The notes beneath the pieces are model-generated. The model ran no database searches. It was given only the letters and a program-made list of their open reading frames with translations, and was not told the DNA's origin. Below are positions 53,095-64,000 of a DNA stretch of 64,000 nt, piece by piece. Each line of letters begins with the position of its first letter. Position 1 is the first letter of the stretch. The position numbers and the translations under genes are program-made. The DNA is from Heliocidaris erythrogramma (Eukaryota; Echinodermata; Echinoidea; Camarodonta; Echinometridae). Where the stretch lies: NCBI GenBank assembly GCA_025617745.1, contig CM046869.1, positions 1,510,823 through 1,574,822 on the forward strand, in the 5' to 3' direction.

Positions 53095-53550
53095 TACAAA
53101 GTTGTGTTTTTATGTCGATTTAAGTTATTTCTTGTGATATGTTTGTTACCAATGGCTGCAGAAAGTTTTGAAGTATATTTTGATTATGCTGCATAATGTG
53201 AATAAAGATATAATTTTTATTTATTCCAATTATCCCATTGGTCGGGGAAAATGAAACACCGCTAGCGATGACAAGATGATGGTCCCATTGATTTTCACGT
53301 TGTAGGCCTAGGCCTACTTGATATCTAGACAGAACCAGAAGTAGGGCCTAGGCTAGGGCTAGGCCTAGCCCTATGACTATGTTGTAGAGAATCATTTATT
53401 AAAATTGACAAAATTGTCAAGCTTCCACGGAGGTCAATGCAGTGGAGCCAGATTTAGCCTAAGTTGAACAACCGACGATACAGAGAGACTGAAGCTTTTG
53501 GTCAATACTTGATAAAGTCAAAGAGCTGCTAGGCCAGTGGTAGGCTAATT
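53095..53550. other. Possible first intron
   Basis: Contains AGGCCTA-rich words typical of the background (53302-53375). Nothing coding. Confidence 0.35.
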
Positions 53551-53554
53551 TGTA

Positions 53555-53690
53555 GTTAACTTAAATTCAAATTCAAATTCTTGTTTATTCATTTCCAACA
53601 GACAATAGAAGTCATGACATGGTTTACATTCAGTATTATATATATAATACATGTATATGTATATAAAAAATAAAGTGAACAAAAATAGAT
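53555..53690 (-). mobile_element. LINE 3' tail fragment (CR1/L2-like)
   Basis: Read on the minus strand: a TATATA stretch, AAACCATGTCATGACTTCTA, GGAAATGAATAAACAAG, then (AATTTG)n. This is the tail style of short 3' LINE fragments in such genomes. Confidence 0.5.
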
Positions 53691-54288
53691 TTTCAATAGT
53701 AATTAGCAAAGGTAGGCCTAGGCCTACTCTTAAAAAAAAATAGTGACTGGAAACTACCTGTGGAAATAGGGGATTCGCTAAAAAGCAAGGCTTGTATATT
53801 GCGAACCCCCCTCCCCACTTAGAGTTAGACCAAAAGCTGTCTTCAATCAGACTTGGAGTCACATTGACAGTCTCGGTCTCTCTGAGTCTGACTCTGTATG
53901 TCGGTTGTGCCGCTGAGTCTGAGACTACGTATGGCTCACTATGGGGAAGGTTGACAAATACGTTTTAAATATGAATAATTCCCCATAACTGACGGTTATT
54001 TCTGTCTAATTCATAGTGTGATTTTATTTCAGTCTGTCCTATTTCTGTGCAATATCTTGAAAAGGCTAAAAGTAAAACTAAAAGCCCAAGCTTCCATCAA
54101 TTGATCCTCTCACTTTTCCTCAGCAAATATTTTATACTGACACTTTTTGTTTTACTGAAGTCAAGATCAATTCAAAACAAAGTGAAATGTGATCCTCCAA
54201 GAAGTCTGAGAGTAAGATAAGAATGAGAGGGTTAATCTGTGCAGGTCCAGGGGCCAGGGCCCTCGGTCGACTAGATTTATGCCTGGGT

Positions 54289-54340
54289 CCTAATGCCATG
54301 GTGCTTAATTATCCTAAAAATTAAGCACCATGGCATTAGG
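54289..54340. repeat. Perfect 22-bp hairpin
   Basis: CCTAATGCCATGGTGCTTAA plus TT pairs with its exact reverse complement around an 8-nt loop (54311-54318). It lies between two candidate exons. Confidence 0.8.
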
Positions 54341-54512
54341 CATACCGGTAAATTTAGTCTACCACTAGTATTAAACCCTAGTAAGGGTTAAACTTAGGGC
54401 ACCCCAGGCTTATGATTTATGTTAATAAGTGAAATATCTGTAATTATGATAATCTAGACTGTACTATGCTTTTATTACCACCAGAATCTTATCTGTTCTC
54501 TTTTAATTACAG

Positions 54513-54633
54513 AGCTATCTATGGTAAAATGGACTAAAGTAATGCAATGGGACCAGGACCAGATCATCCTATATCGTGATACCTGTAGACTTTGTCATCT
54601 ACTCACTGCAGGAAACCCAAGTTGAACTGGCAA
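54513..54633 (+). other. Candidate exon
   Basis: It is bounded by TTTTAATTACAG before and GTAAAC after. A frame without Met can be read into the next candidate exon (SLQETQVELARLPNEAQLRY, then a stop). A separate 34-codon ATG frame ends inside the exon. It could belong to a non-coding or very short coding transcript from the promoter near 53.0 kb. Confidence 0.3.
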
Positions 54634-55098
54634 GGTAAACTTGATTTTGGAAAATAGAGACCTCTAAAACCTTATGATTTGTTTCTTTAATTTTGACATA
54701 GTCATAGCCTAGTCCAGTAAGCTCTGTTACTAGATTAGATTATAATTTTTAGACTTAAGTTTAATAGACATGTACATGTTTTCTGTAGACTCTATAGAGT
54801 ATAGTCTACGTTCAAAAAAGTAATGTAGATTATGTTGAGAGTACCTGTTTAGTTACTAGAGGTCTAGGTCTAGGATCTAATTTGGAATAGAAGATAAAAA
54901 TATTTACTTCTGTTAAGATTTAAACCTAAATGTACATGTCTACTACATGTAGACTATCAAGGAAAAAATAAGAAAACAAAAACATATGTGGCATAAAACT
55001 AGAAATGTACCAATTCTTTTTTTCTTCCCGAAAACCAAGTCTACAGTTTACATCAAGTTTAATATTTCTTTCCCTTTCTTTTTGTCTTCATTATACAG

Positions 55099-55190
55099 GT
55101 TGCCCAATGAAGCTCAGTTACGGTACATGGCTTGTTGAGGTCACAAAGGATCAAAGTATTCTTAAATATACTTCAAGTGTTAAATGATAT
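55099..55190 (+). other. Candidate terminal exon
   Basis: It follows the acceptor TTGTCTTCATTATACAG (ending 55098). It continues the frame from the previous candidate exon to a TGA within about 40 bases. No polyadenylation signal was clearly identified. Confidence 0.25.
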
Positions 55191-55855
55191 TTTTTTGAGC
55201 TTTATTGCTAGTTAACATAATGACGAATATTTTAAATCTAAGGAATGCATATATTTCTGAGCTGGACATTGAATGTCAAAATGTGGGTCAATTGCAAAAA
55301 CCTAAGTGTTTGTCCAACTAGACCAATAAATCTGACCTTTTTTTTGGGGGGAGGGGGTGGGGTATTGCAGGCAGTTAACATTTCACTCCTATATCCTCTT
55401 TATAGATACACCCAAAAATAAGTATTTTTGATACGATAAAAAAGCCGTGACATTGACTACCAGTGTCCCTCTTATAGGTACACATAGTTTGACATTCTTT
55501 TCATACTTCACATATTTCATCAAAACTTTTTAATGTTAGGCACGGTCAATTGTCATGTCACCTCAAGCTAATGCTGTTTTAGTCTGTGAATAAAACGAAT
55601 AAATTAAATAATTTTCTTTTTATTTCCATTGTACATTAGAAAAAGTTTTTGAAAATTGTGGCATGACTACATTAGTAAAAAAAAATTTTTTTTTAAATCA
55701 TCATTAATGCTTATTGTATCAATAATTGTAAGCAGAAATAGTGCATTCCGATTTAATCATGACATTTTACATAATGAATTTCGTGATGTCAACAAAAAGT
55801 CATTCTCGTATTTTATTCTGTTATCGTATTTTATTCTGTTATAATCATACAATAT
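55191..55855. other. Non-coding AT-rich spacer
   Basis: Nothing recognised apart from T and G runs. Confidence 0.4.
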
Positions 55856-55907
55856 AAAATATTGTGTGATTCTGATGAAATGAAAAATAAAATTGAATTG
55901 AATTGAA
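55856..55907 (+). mobile_element. LINE 3' tail fragment with (TTGAA)n
   Basis: GATGAAATGAAAAATAAAAT followed by TTGAATTGAATTGAA, a standard CR1/L2-type 3' end. The body upstream is too short or diverged to translate. Confidence 0.5.
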
Positions 55908-56425
55908 GCGAATTTTATATAATCTTGAACTTTGAACCTTGAAGTGGTAATCCCTTTCACCATTCTGGGGCATTTTCTAGGCAGATAAGTCAATGGCTAG
56001 GGAGTTTCAGCCCCACCCCCAAATTGCTAAAACAACTGTTTGAACCATCTGCTCATATTAGTTTGGGCTGTAATGTTATGTCTTTTAAATTATGAAAGGC
56101 TGCACATGGATATACACTACAATCCACTTTTATGTCACTAAAAGATGTAGAATTGTTTGCTTGTAAAATTACAAAAATGGATATTAGTATAGACCCCACC
56201 TCATGAGTTGTTGCCCATGAACCAAACATTGTAATCTATTCTGATATTGCATTTGAAGAGAGCATTGTTTTTTTTAATGATGTTGATAATTGAGTTATCT
56301 TAATAAAGGTCATTTCACACTGAGGAACATTTCTTGTTATATTTTCCATAATTTTGTGAAAGATGTGGTGATGGTGATAGAGATGCAGGCACAATAATTT
56401 TCTTTAGAAGGACTGTGCTTAAAGA

Positions 56426-56458
56426 ATTCAATTCAATTCAATTCAATTCAATTGAATG
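56426..56458. repeat. (ATTCA)n microsatellite
   Basis: Six ATTCA units in the orientation opposite to the (TTGAA)n tail at 55884. It may mark the end of a minus-strand LINE fragment. Confidence 0.8.
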
Positions 56459-56740
56459 AAGTGTAATGGTGGATTGCAACCTTTAATTGCTGGATGTTTG
56501 ATTTTTGTTTAGAAGGGCTATAATAATTGTGTGTTTTGTGTATGTGTGTGGGAGGGGGTTCTGTTGATACTGTCTATTACTGAAGTTTAGTGTTTAGGCA
56601 GTGGTGGATCCAAGATTATCTGGTCCTGGAAGTGGGCGGGGGACAAGTGAAAATTCTCTAACAAGAAACAAAAAAAGACCCATTAAAAAAAAAAAAAAAA
56701 TTATTAATTTTATTATTTTGTTTTAATAGACTTTTTTTTT

Positions 56741-58400
56741 AGCTCACCTGAGCCTAAGGCTCGAGTGAGCTATTGCGATGGAAATTTGTCCGTCGTCCGT
56801 CGTCCGTCGTGCGTCGTGCGTCGTCCGTTAACTTTTTACATTTTCATCTTCTTCTCCAAAACCCATGATCGGAATTCAACCAAACTTGGTAGGAATCATC
56901 CTTAGGGGTAGGGGACCCAAAGTTGCTAAAATGGTACATGTGGCCCCCAGGGGGGCTCAGGGGGAGGGCCCCCAATTGTAAAAGCTATGTAAATTTCAAA
57001 CATCTTCTTCTCCAGAACCAGGCATATCTCAGACTTGGTATTGTGTATGGAGATACCTCTATAGATGAAGAATGTATGTTGTTCATGAAATTTCTCTGAG
57101 TGGCCCTATAGGGGCCCTGAGGGGGTAACATACTGGAGGGGGGGGGGGCGCTACCAGGCAAAATGTACATTCTGATCTTCTTCTCCAAAACACATGATCG
57201 GAATTCAACCAAACTTGGTAGGAATCATCCTTAGGGGTAGGGGACCCAAAGTTGCTAAAATGGTACATGTGGCCCCCAGGGGGCCCAGGGGGAAGGCCCC
57301 CAATTGTAAAAGCTATGTAAATTTCAAACATCTTCTCCAGAACCAGGCATAGCTCAGACTTGGTATTGTGTATGGAGATACCTCTATAGATGAAGAATGA
57401 ATGTTGTTCATGAAATTTCTCTGAGTGGCCCTATAGGGGCCCTGTGGGGGTAACATACTGGAGGGGGGGGGGGGGCGCTGCCAGGCAAAATGTACATTCT
57501 GATCTTCTTCTCCAAAACACATGATCGGAATTCAACCAAACTTGGAAGGAATCATCCTTAGGGGTAGGGGACCCAAAGTTGCTAAAATGGTACATGTGGC
57601 CCCCAGGGGCCCAGGGGGAGGGCCCCCAATTGTAAAAGCTATGTAAATTTCAAACATCTTCTCCAGAACCAGGCATATAGCTCAGACTTGGTATTGTGTA
57701 TGGAGATACCTCTATAGATGAAGAATGAATGTTGTTCATGAAATTTCTCTGAGTGGCCCTATAGGGGCCCTGTGGGGGTAACATACTGGAGGGGGGGGGG
57801 GGCGCTGCCAGGCAAAATGTACATTCTGATCTTCTTCTCCAAAACACATGATCGGAATTCAACCAAACTTGGAAGGAATCATCCTTAGGGGTAGGGGACC
57901 CAAAGTTGCTAAAATGGTACATGTGGCCCCCAGGGGGCCCAGGGGGAGGGCCCCCAATTGTAAAAGCTATGTAAATTTCAAACATCTTCTCCAGAACCAG
58001 GCATAGCTCAGACTTGGTATTGTGTATGGAGATACCTCTATAGATGAAGAAAGAATGAATGTTCATGAAATTTCTCTGAGTGGCCCTATAGGGGCCCTGT
58101 GGGGGTAACATACTGGAGGGGGGGGGGGCGCTGCCAGGCAAAATGTACATTCTGATCTTCTCCAAAACACATGATCGGAATTCAACCAAACTTGGTAGGA
58201 ATCATCCTTAGGGGTAGGGGATCCAAAGTAGACCATGGGGGTGGGGGGGGGGGGAATTATGTTAATTTCTAACATCATCTCATGTACATCCTCCTAGTTG
58301 TTTCAATTTCTAACATATCTCCTGGTGGTGCTAGAGAGAACATGCACCAGATGTGAATTGATCCATATCAGGTGAGCATCTTGCCCCTGGGGCTCTTGTT
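56741..58400. mobile_element. Widespread marine-type repeat with AGCTCACCTGAG ends and an internal tandem array
   Basis: It starts AGCTCACCTGAGCCTAAGGC TCGAGTGAGC and ends ATCAGGTGAGCATC...GGGGCTCTTGTT. AGCTCACCTGA and TCAGGTGAGC are inverted ends. A (GTCCGTC)-type run follows the left end at 56790-56830. This end style is familiar from repeats in several marine invertebrate genomes. There is no transposase. The bulk is the 327-bp tandem array listed separately. Confidence 0.7.
56850..58230. repeat. Tandem array, about 327-bp unit, four copies and a partial
   Basis: ATGATCGGAATTCAACC recurs at 56865, 57194, 57521, 57848 and 58171, spacings of 329, 327, 327 and 323 bp. The units are nearly identical, each with a G run of variable length before CGCTGCCAGGCAAAATG. 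Minus-strand open frames here (up to 179 codons) are periodic repeats of the unit and not genes. Confidence 0.92.
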
Positions 58401-60631
58401 ATTTTTTTATTTTTTTTTTTTTTGGGGGGAGGGGGCAGGGGATTATCTGGCTGCTGGTGCATGATCTGGTTTTGTTGCTGTCGGAAGGGAGGAGGCGGGG
58501 GGGGGGGGGGGGTATACAGATGCGTGTGCCGCAGTGCAACTGCCGCAATGTCTCTTATATTTTTTATATATTTATTTTTCAATTCTATCTACTTATTATA
58601 AGTGCATTTATTCATCTTTTTCTTCTCCTTTTTCCTTTTCCTTGGATAAGCGAGCCAGATGAAATGGTATATGTCATAGCCTATACCTCTCAGCAGACGT
58701 CGCGTGAATAATTCTGAATAGAAGAGGGATTCAATATTATTTAAGGAAGGGTACAAAACAAATCAGTGCTGTAATGGGGGGGGGGGGGGAGAATGAAAGA
58801 ACAGAATGACAAAATGATAGGTGGTGCCAATTGATGTAGAAGGTGGCAATTAAATTTTTTCAACAAAAACAATGAAAGGGGCAAAATGAAAAAGGCGAAT
58901 TCAATCGAATTATAAATCATCAAATTTAGGAAAGCAAATAATTCAATAGGGAACGGCTTGAGGGAGAAAATTTAGTTTGCCTAAAAAGGAGAACAACGTT
59001 CTGCCCTTGGTCATGGAAACATAGCTAATATGCGTCGTACCCCCCCCCCCCCCCGACCATAACATTTTTTTTTTTTTAGCTGGTCCTTCCTCTCCCACTG
59101 TGATGGCGGCATAGTCTAGTGTCTTTTACTATCATTAAAAAAACCTCATTATTCGTAGGACAAAATCTCATTTAGTTGATCCTCTTTTTAAAAAAAAATC
59201 GGCTTAATATAGGCTAGTATATACATGAAGATTTGGAGCAGTGTGCACTTTTGACCCGCCAGAAAATTGTCCCAGAGAAAGTGGGACGCAGAAGCGGAGT
59301 TGAGCCTCCCGTACCCCCTTGTTTTGTCTGATTTGCACTATGGATTGAGGTTGCGCGTCTTCCCAAAATCTAAAGCCTCTTTTCAACACGACGCGGTGAA
59401 AGAGGAGAACGTTAACGCAACCAGGGAATTGGCGCGTCATAGCATTAGCGTCGCAGATCTAAAGCAGCCTATTATGTAAACTAAGTAGAACGGGTGAATA
59501 TGCATGTGACACATGTTCTACATATTCTTACATAATAGCAACGAAGGGATGTTCTTTTGACTACCAGAGCAAGTGTGGAAGGTACAATGAGGAGCTGTAT
59601 ATTTTGTCCGCTTCTTTGTTCGCCATGTTCATAGTGCTTGTTGACTCAACCAATAGAATTCAAGGATGAAGGAAATCAATGTATGAGTGGGTAGTGAATT
59701 TCATGTATTATTTTAAACGATATAACGTTTAAATAACTATTATGCCTGTGGTGTTATACCATAATTCTATTTCATTCTTAAAGATATTGAAAATACAAAA
59801 AGGACCTCTTTCAAAGGCTGAAAAGTTTGAATAAAACTTTTACAAGGAGTAGTACAAAGTAAAGATGTCTGAAATTAAGAACACTGTCCTTAAAGAGCTT
59901 AGGTTCACTCGGGAAAAATTCTATTAGAACGAAAGGTCAAGGGTTCAACGACAAAAGGGAAAGATTCATCGATAACTGCAGGGATGCCAACCTAAAACCG
60001 TATTCTTTGCCTATTACGCTTGGATAAGTGGTACCAAACGCTATGGACATCGGTAATTATTCAGAACATAAAAATGCTATTGTGCATCCACCTCTGTACC
60101 AGAACAACCTTTATTATCCACTCATTTCCACTAGAGCACAATGCGAATAAGCCATACAATTTCACAGGTTCGTTTTTGTGTACCACAGACAAAAATTTCA
60201 TGCAAATCAGAGCCATGAATAGTTAAAATCAGTGGATAATAAAATGTTATGCAAGGATACAGGTGCGATGTATTATGGTATTTTGGTGTTCCGAATTGAT
60301 TATAGACATCTATAGATCTTAGTACCCCCTTATGAAGCAAAAGAAAATAGAAAAAGTAAGGAATACGTTTTTTGGTTGGCATGTCTGTAACTGCATAAGC
60401 ACTTCTATTTTTTGTAAGTTTTGGTGCTTTTTGCATTCACGTCGTCGTCTTATTTTAATGATATTTTTTTTTATCTCTCTCTAAATATATAAAAATATTA
60501 TGTTGTCCATCCTATATCGAAATCTAACAGTATTTGAAGAAGAATAATTTTAAGACAGTCAGGTCTTGGTTTTTTTCACCAACACATTTTCTACTCGAAG
60601 TGTGTGCAATTCCCAGTACTCGTAATGTATC
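58401..60631. other. Non-coding spacer
   Basis: Contains G/C runs at 58496, 58777 and 59040. The CpG content rises around 59270-59460 but no convincing exon is attached. Confidence 0.4.
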
Positions 60632-60865
60632 AATAGACCTGTTTACTAAGTGATTCAAATTTATGGATATTTCTTTCCTGGGGACCTAGTAACGAGGTAT
60701 TCCATTAACCTGTTATTAATGAATAAACTACAATACTTGGAATCCAGTTTGCATACATATTTGTTGTTATGTCTGACAAGCCTCTGGCAAGCTTTCAGGT
60801 TGTCAAGAACAACCTTTTTTTCAAAAGTATGCATAAAATTTGAATCACTTAGTAAACAGGTCTAT
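60632..60865. mobile_element. Short TIR element (MITE), 234 bp
   Basis: TAGACCTGTTTACTAAGTGA at the left is matched by its reverse complement at the right, with pairing continuing through TTCAAATTTATG (one indel). The interior has no ORF. It directly abuts the gypsy LTR end at 60866; TA is a possible target. Confidence 0.8.
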
Positions 60866-61177
60866 TGGACCCAAATATGATCATCCCAGCCGTACACTGC
60901 ATAAGTGTCGTCTCGAACCTCGCCACAGTAGTCGTCATCAGCGCAGTTAGGAGGCTGAGGAAGTCATATGTTGATCTATATCGTTTTCTACTTATAAGGG
61001 AGAAATAGACAAATTCCGACGGCGAATCAACACACATGACACTAATTTATACAGGGTAAAATCAGGAGCCTATATTATCTGTCAAAAGTCAATCACATTG
61101 TTTCTGATGCTGCCATCTATAGTTACAAACATTATAGCAATGAGATATTGTAATGACATGGATACAATATTGTCACA
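60866..61177 (-). repeat. 3' LTR of the Ty3/gypsy-like element
   Basis: On the minus strand it begins TGTGACAATATTGTATCCAT just after the purine-rich GGGAAGGA, contains a TATAAATTAG promoter-like box, and ends ATTTGGGTCCAA next to the MITE. A length of about 312 bp fits small gypsy LTRs of this kind. The second LTR lies outside the window, so identity of the pair cannot be tested. Confidence 0.65.
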
Positions 61178-61877
61178 TCCTTCCCTGTTTAAAAAAAGAA
61201 AATGGTTCTTTTGGTAAACTCAACTAGTAGATTAAAATAGCCTAATACAGTGTAATCATACGCAATATGACAATAGTTTATAAACATTCCGGACTTAATG
61301 TCCAGACATCAACAAAATAAGAGTTATGTCACTACCTTGTGTCACTAGAGTTTAGTATGCAATTTTGATACATGTCAGTCTGTTTTGCATCATAATGCAT
61401 GTCCACGTTATAAAACACAATTTCCGATAACATGGATCTTCCTGCTTAACAAGTTTATGAGAAACTAAGAAGCTTCACATGAGTCCAAATATACAAAACA
61501 ACTTATCAGCTCATTTGTAAAATGAATCTACAAGCTCGCTAATATAAGATTGTTTCAATGGGTATCGATTTTCATTTTTAAACAGTTATTTCCAATGCTA
61601 AATGTAGATCGATTTATCTGTGGTACAGATCTGAGTACAGATATTACTCACGAGGTATGAATAGTTTGAATAACTGTCAGAATCAATAAATGTGTCATAA
61701 GCATCTATTCAATGATGATTGTTTCCGATCTCTTATTTTGTGTCCACTTAATACAGTATATAACCAAGACCTGTAAATCATTTTGTAGCCGTTTGTGTTC
61801 ATTTCAAAAATAATCCCTCACTTTTATATGTGTGAGTTGGTATTTTTGTGTTTCTGTGATGCATTTCTTATTTTGTA
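61178..61877 (-). other. 3' untranslated part of the Ty3/gypsy-like element
   Basis: About 700 bp of AT-rich sequence between the pol stop and the LTR. The purine tract AGGGAAGGA at the LTR border is a likely priming site for plus-strand synthesis. No env-like frame was seen. Confidence 0.5.
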
Positions 61878-64000
61878 TTAAGAAATAAGGAAACCCTTCA
61901 GCTTCTCCGGGAGACGTCGGTGTCTTGCTGAACGTCTCAAAGAGTTCGACCCATTAGGTGGTTTATCCTGTACGTCTTTAAAGACACTTTCTTGACCTTG
62001 GCCGTGGGAACCATCGGTGTCTTCTACGGGGTTGTCTGCTTGTGGGAGTGTACCTTGTGGGCTGGTAGACAGGTTGCATCCCTCAGGCTCAGCAGCAACT
62101 GTAGATCTCTCTGGGTCAGGAGATTCCTTACTTGCCCGAACACTGCGCCATCAACGTCCACTTCATAAGATCTCTCATCCAAGCGACGAAGTACTGTTCC
62201 TTTTTTCCAGCGATCCTCCCCTAGTCGGAACGGCTTCATCCCGACAACGTCGCCTTGAACAAGGTCAGGCAGCTCCTTTGCATGCCTATCAAAGTATTTG
62301 GCCTGTCGCTTCTTGTTTAGCTTGAGCTGTCGTGTCTCGTGCTTCGTCTCATGTCTCTGAGGTTTCAGAAGCGAGGACATGGTTGGAACTCTTGTCTTAG
62401 TACGCCTTCCGAGGAATCTCTGTGAAGGGCTGGAATCGACACCTTGCGTAGGAGTGTTCCTCAGATTCAGCAATGCGAGATGTAGGTCTTCACCAGACCT
62501 CCAACATTTTTTCATGACTTTCTTTGCTGATTTGACTGCAGACTCGACCTGGCCATTCGCTTTGCTGTTATAGGGTGAGATGGTTTGGTGCTTGATGTTC
62601 AACTCCTTTATGAAGGTTGCAAACTCTCTTGAAGAGAACGGAGGTCCATTATCGCTCACCATCACATCCGGGATCCCATACCTAGCGAAGTGGTTGGTCA
62701 ACTTATTGATCACACTCCTTGCGGTCGACTTGTACAATCGATCAACTTCCCAGAAGTTCGATCTGTAGCAAACTGTCACGAGATACTCTTCACCCTCAAG
62801 AGACATAAGATCAACTCCGATCTTTTCCCATGGTCGATTGGATACATCATGCGACATCAGAGGTTGTTGAGGTTGGGCACTTGAGTACTCCATGCATGTT
62901 GCGCATGTCTGAATCCACTCAGTTATATCTTGGGTCATCTGCGGCCAGAATACATACTCTCGCGCACGTCGTAGTGTTGCTTCGACCCCACTATGGCCTA
63001 TATGAAGATCAGTCTTGATGTCTCTTCTCATTGCCTTGGGTACAACAAGTCGCTCTCCTCTGAAGATCAAGCCATCAACAACAGTGAGCTCATCTCTCAT
63101 GTTGAAAGAGGGTGTCACATGTGGTGAGAGCTGTGCCTTACTCTCAGGCCACCCAGCCATGATGGTATTCTTCAGTGCTTGTAAGCTTTCATCCTCAGCC
63201 GTGTGCTTTCTCATCTTGACAACTTCTTCTTCCGGCAAAGACAGATGACTAACTGCATTCACCAGCTCGATGTCTTCCTGGCCGTCATGAGACTTCAAGA
63301 ATGATCGACTCAAGGGGTCTGCCAAGTGATTCTCTTTCCCCTTGATGCACTGACCAACGTCATACGCAAGTGCTCGAAGCAACAAACCCTGGAGCCGTTT
63401 GGGGGCTCGATCCAGCGGCTTTCTTGTGATGCTATGGAGAGGCTTATGATCTGAGAAGACTAACCTTGCGACCAAAAGTGAACTGGTTCCACTTTTCAAG
63501 GGCGAACACTATGGCTAACAGCTCTTTCTCTATGACAGAGTAGCGAAGTTCCGCGTCTCTCAATGCCCTACTGGCATATGCTACGGGCTTGCCATCTTGA
63601 GTCATGACAGCACCCAGTCCCCTTGCACTAGCATCAGTGTGAATCACCAGTGGCTTTGTCTGGTCGTAGTACATCAATACTGGTGCTTCAGTCATCAGCT
63701 GCTTCAGCTTCTGCATTGCCATATCATGGTTGGCATCCCAAGTCCATACTACATGCTTGCGGAGAGCTCATTCAAGGGTTGCATCACGTCTGCCAATCTT
63801 GGAAGAAACCGGGACAGGTAATTCACCATTCCTCGAAGTCTATCTATGTCATCTTTGTTCTGTGGAGGTTCCATGTTGAGTATGGCCTCAGTCTTCGATG
63901 GATCTACCTTCAACCCATCACTCGAGATGACATGACCCAGGAATTGGATCTCTGCTAGTCAGAACTGACACTTGTCCCTGTTAAGTACGATGCCAATCTC
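61878..64000 (-). pseudogene. Ty3/gypsy-like pol (RT end, RNase H, integrase), broken and cut by the window edge
   Basis: From the right edge inward: the RT thumb (FLGHVISSDGLKVDPSKTEA) with an in-frame TGA at 63961-63959; a frameshift near 63770; RNase H (VIHTDASARGLGAVMTQDG, then YSVIEKELLAIVFALEKW); a frameshift near 63478 before FSDHKPLHSI. Integrase follows, with the HHCC zinc site (HIGHSG...CATCMEY), catalytic Asp in GVDLM and VSDNGPPFSS, and Glu in ANGQVESAV. The frame stops at 62024, but RRSARHRRLPEKLKGFLIS continues in another frame to 61878. These breaks make it non-functional. No chromodomain was seen. Confidence 0.88.

Noticed and set aside
56985-58278. Minus-strand frames up to 179 codons
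   Set aside because: They read through the 327-bp tandem array (327 is divisible by three) and G runs; no codon bias or domain is visible.

Overview
The window looks like nuclear DNA of a marine deuterostome invertebrate, most likely a sea urchin. The reasons are a giant exon of near-identical ankyrin repeats, dense and varied transposons (Penelope-like, DIRS, Ty3/gypsy, L1/Tx1-like and CR1/L2-like LINEs, pogo, many short inverted-repeat elements), frequent AGGCCTA-type words, spliced exons, AT-rich spacers and many poly-C/poly-G runs. The species is inferred from style, not from a marker gene. No bacterial operon, CRISPR array, rRNA or functional tRNA gene was seen.

Layout. 1-4540 (minus): an apparently intact L1/Tx1-like LINE, ORF1 followed by an ORF2 that runs off the left edge. 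4700-9010: a nest of Penelope-like elements (PLEs). A minus-strand PLE is split by a DIRS retroelement end (tyrosine recombinase plus inverted repeats). Next to it lies a plus-strand PLE with 338-bp inverted arms, each carrying a hammerhead-ribozyme-like motif. 9090-9410: two related, highly structured 140-150 bp elements. 13246-22916 (minus): the one convincing host gene, a roughly 9.2-kb exon with about 93 ankyrin repeats, spliced in phase to a further 135-bp ankyrin exon.

25467-31030: a decayed pogo-like DNA transposon, itself invaded by another PLE with 465-bp inverted arms and its own hammerhead-like motif. 32332-33446: an element with CGTCA-rich terminal repeats. 34600-35340: a remnant of an LTR element. 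35380-43475: a decayed CR1/L2-type LINE interrupted by three DNA transposons with recognisable target duplications (970 bp with a RecQ-helicase exon; 2.2 kb with a minisatellite and a palindrome; 1.16 kb with arrays of subterminal motifs). 43960-45420: a SINE split by a TTAA-flanked element, then two foldback elements in tandem.

46-56 kb is mostly unique sequence with short repeats. A TATA+CRE promoter-like site and possible small exons occur at 52.6-55.2 kb. 56741-58400: a repeat with AGCTCACCTGAG-type ends and an internal 327-bp tandem array. 60632-64000 (minus): a short TIR element abutting the 3' LTR of a defective Ty3/gypsy element whose pol runs off the right edge.

Overall the window holds one large host gene in a graveyard of nested transposons. 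The insertion order can be read in several places because target duplications and uninterrupted sister copies survive.
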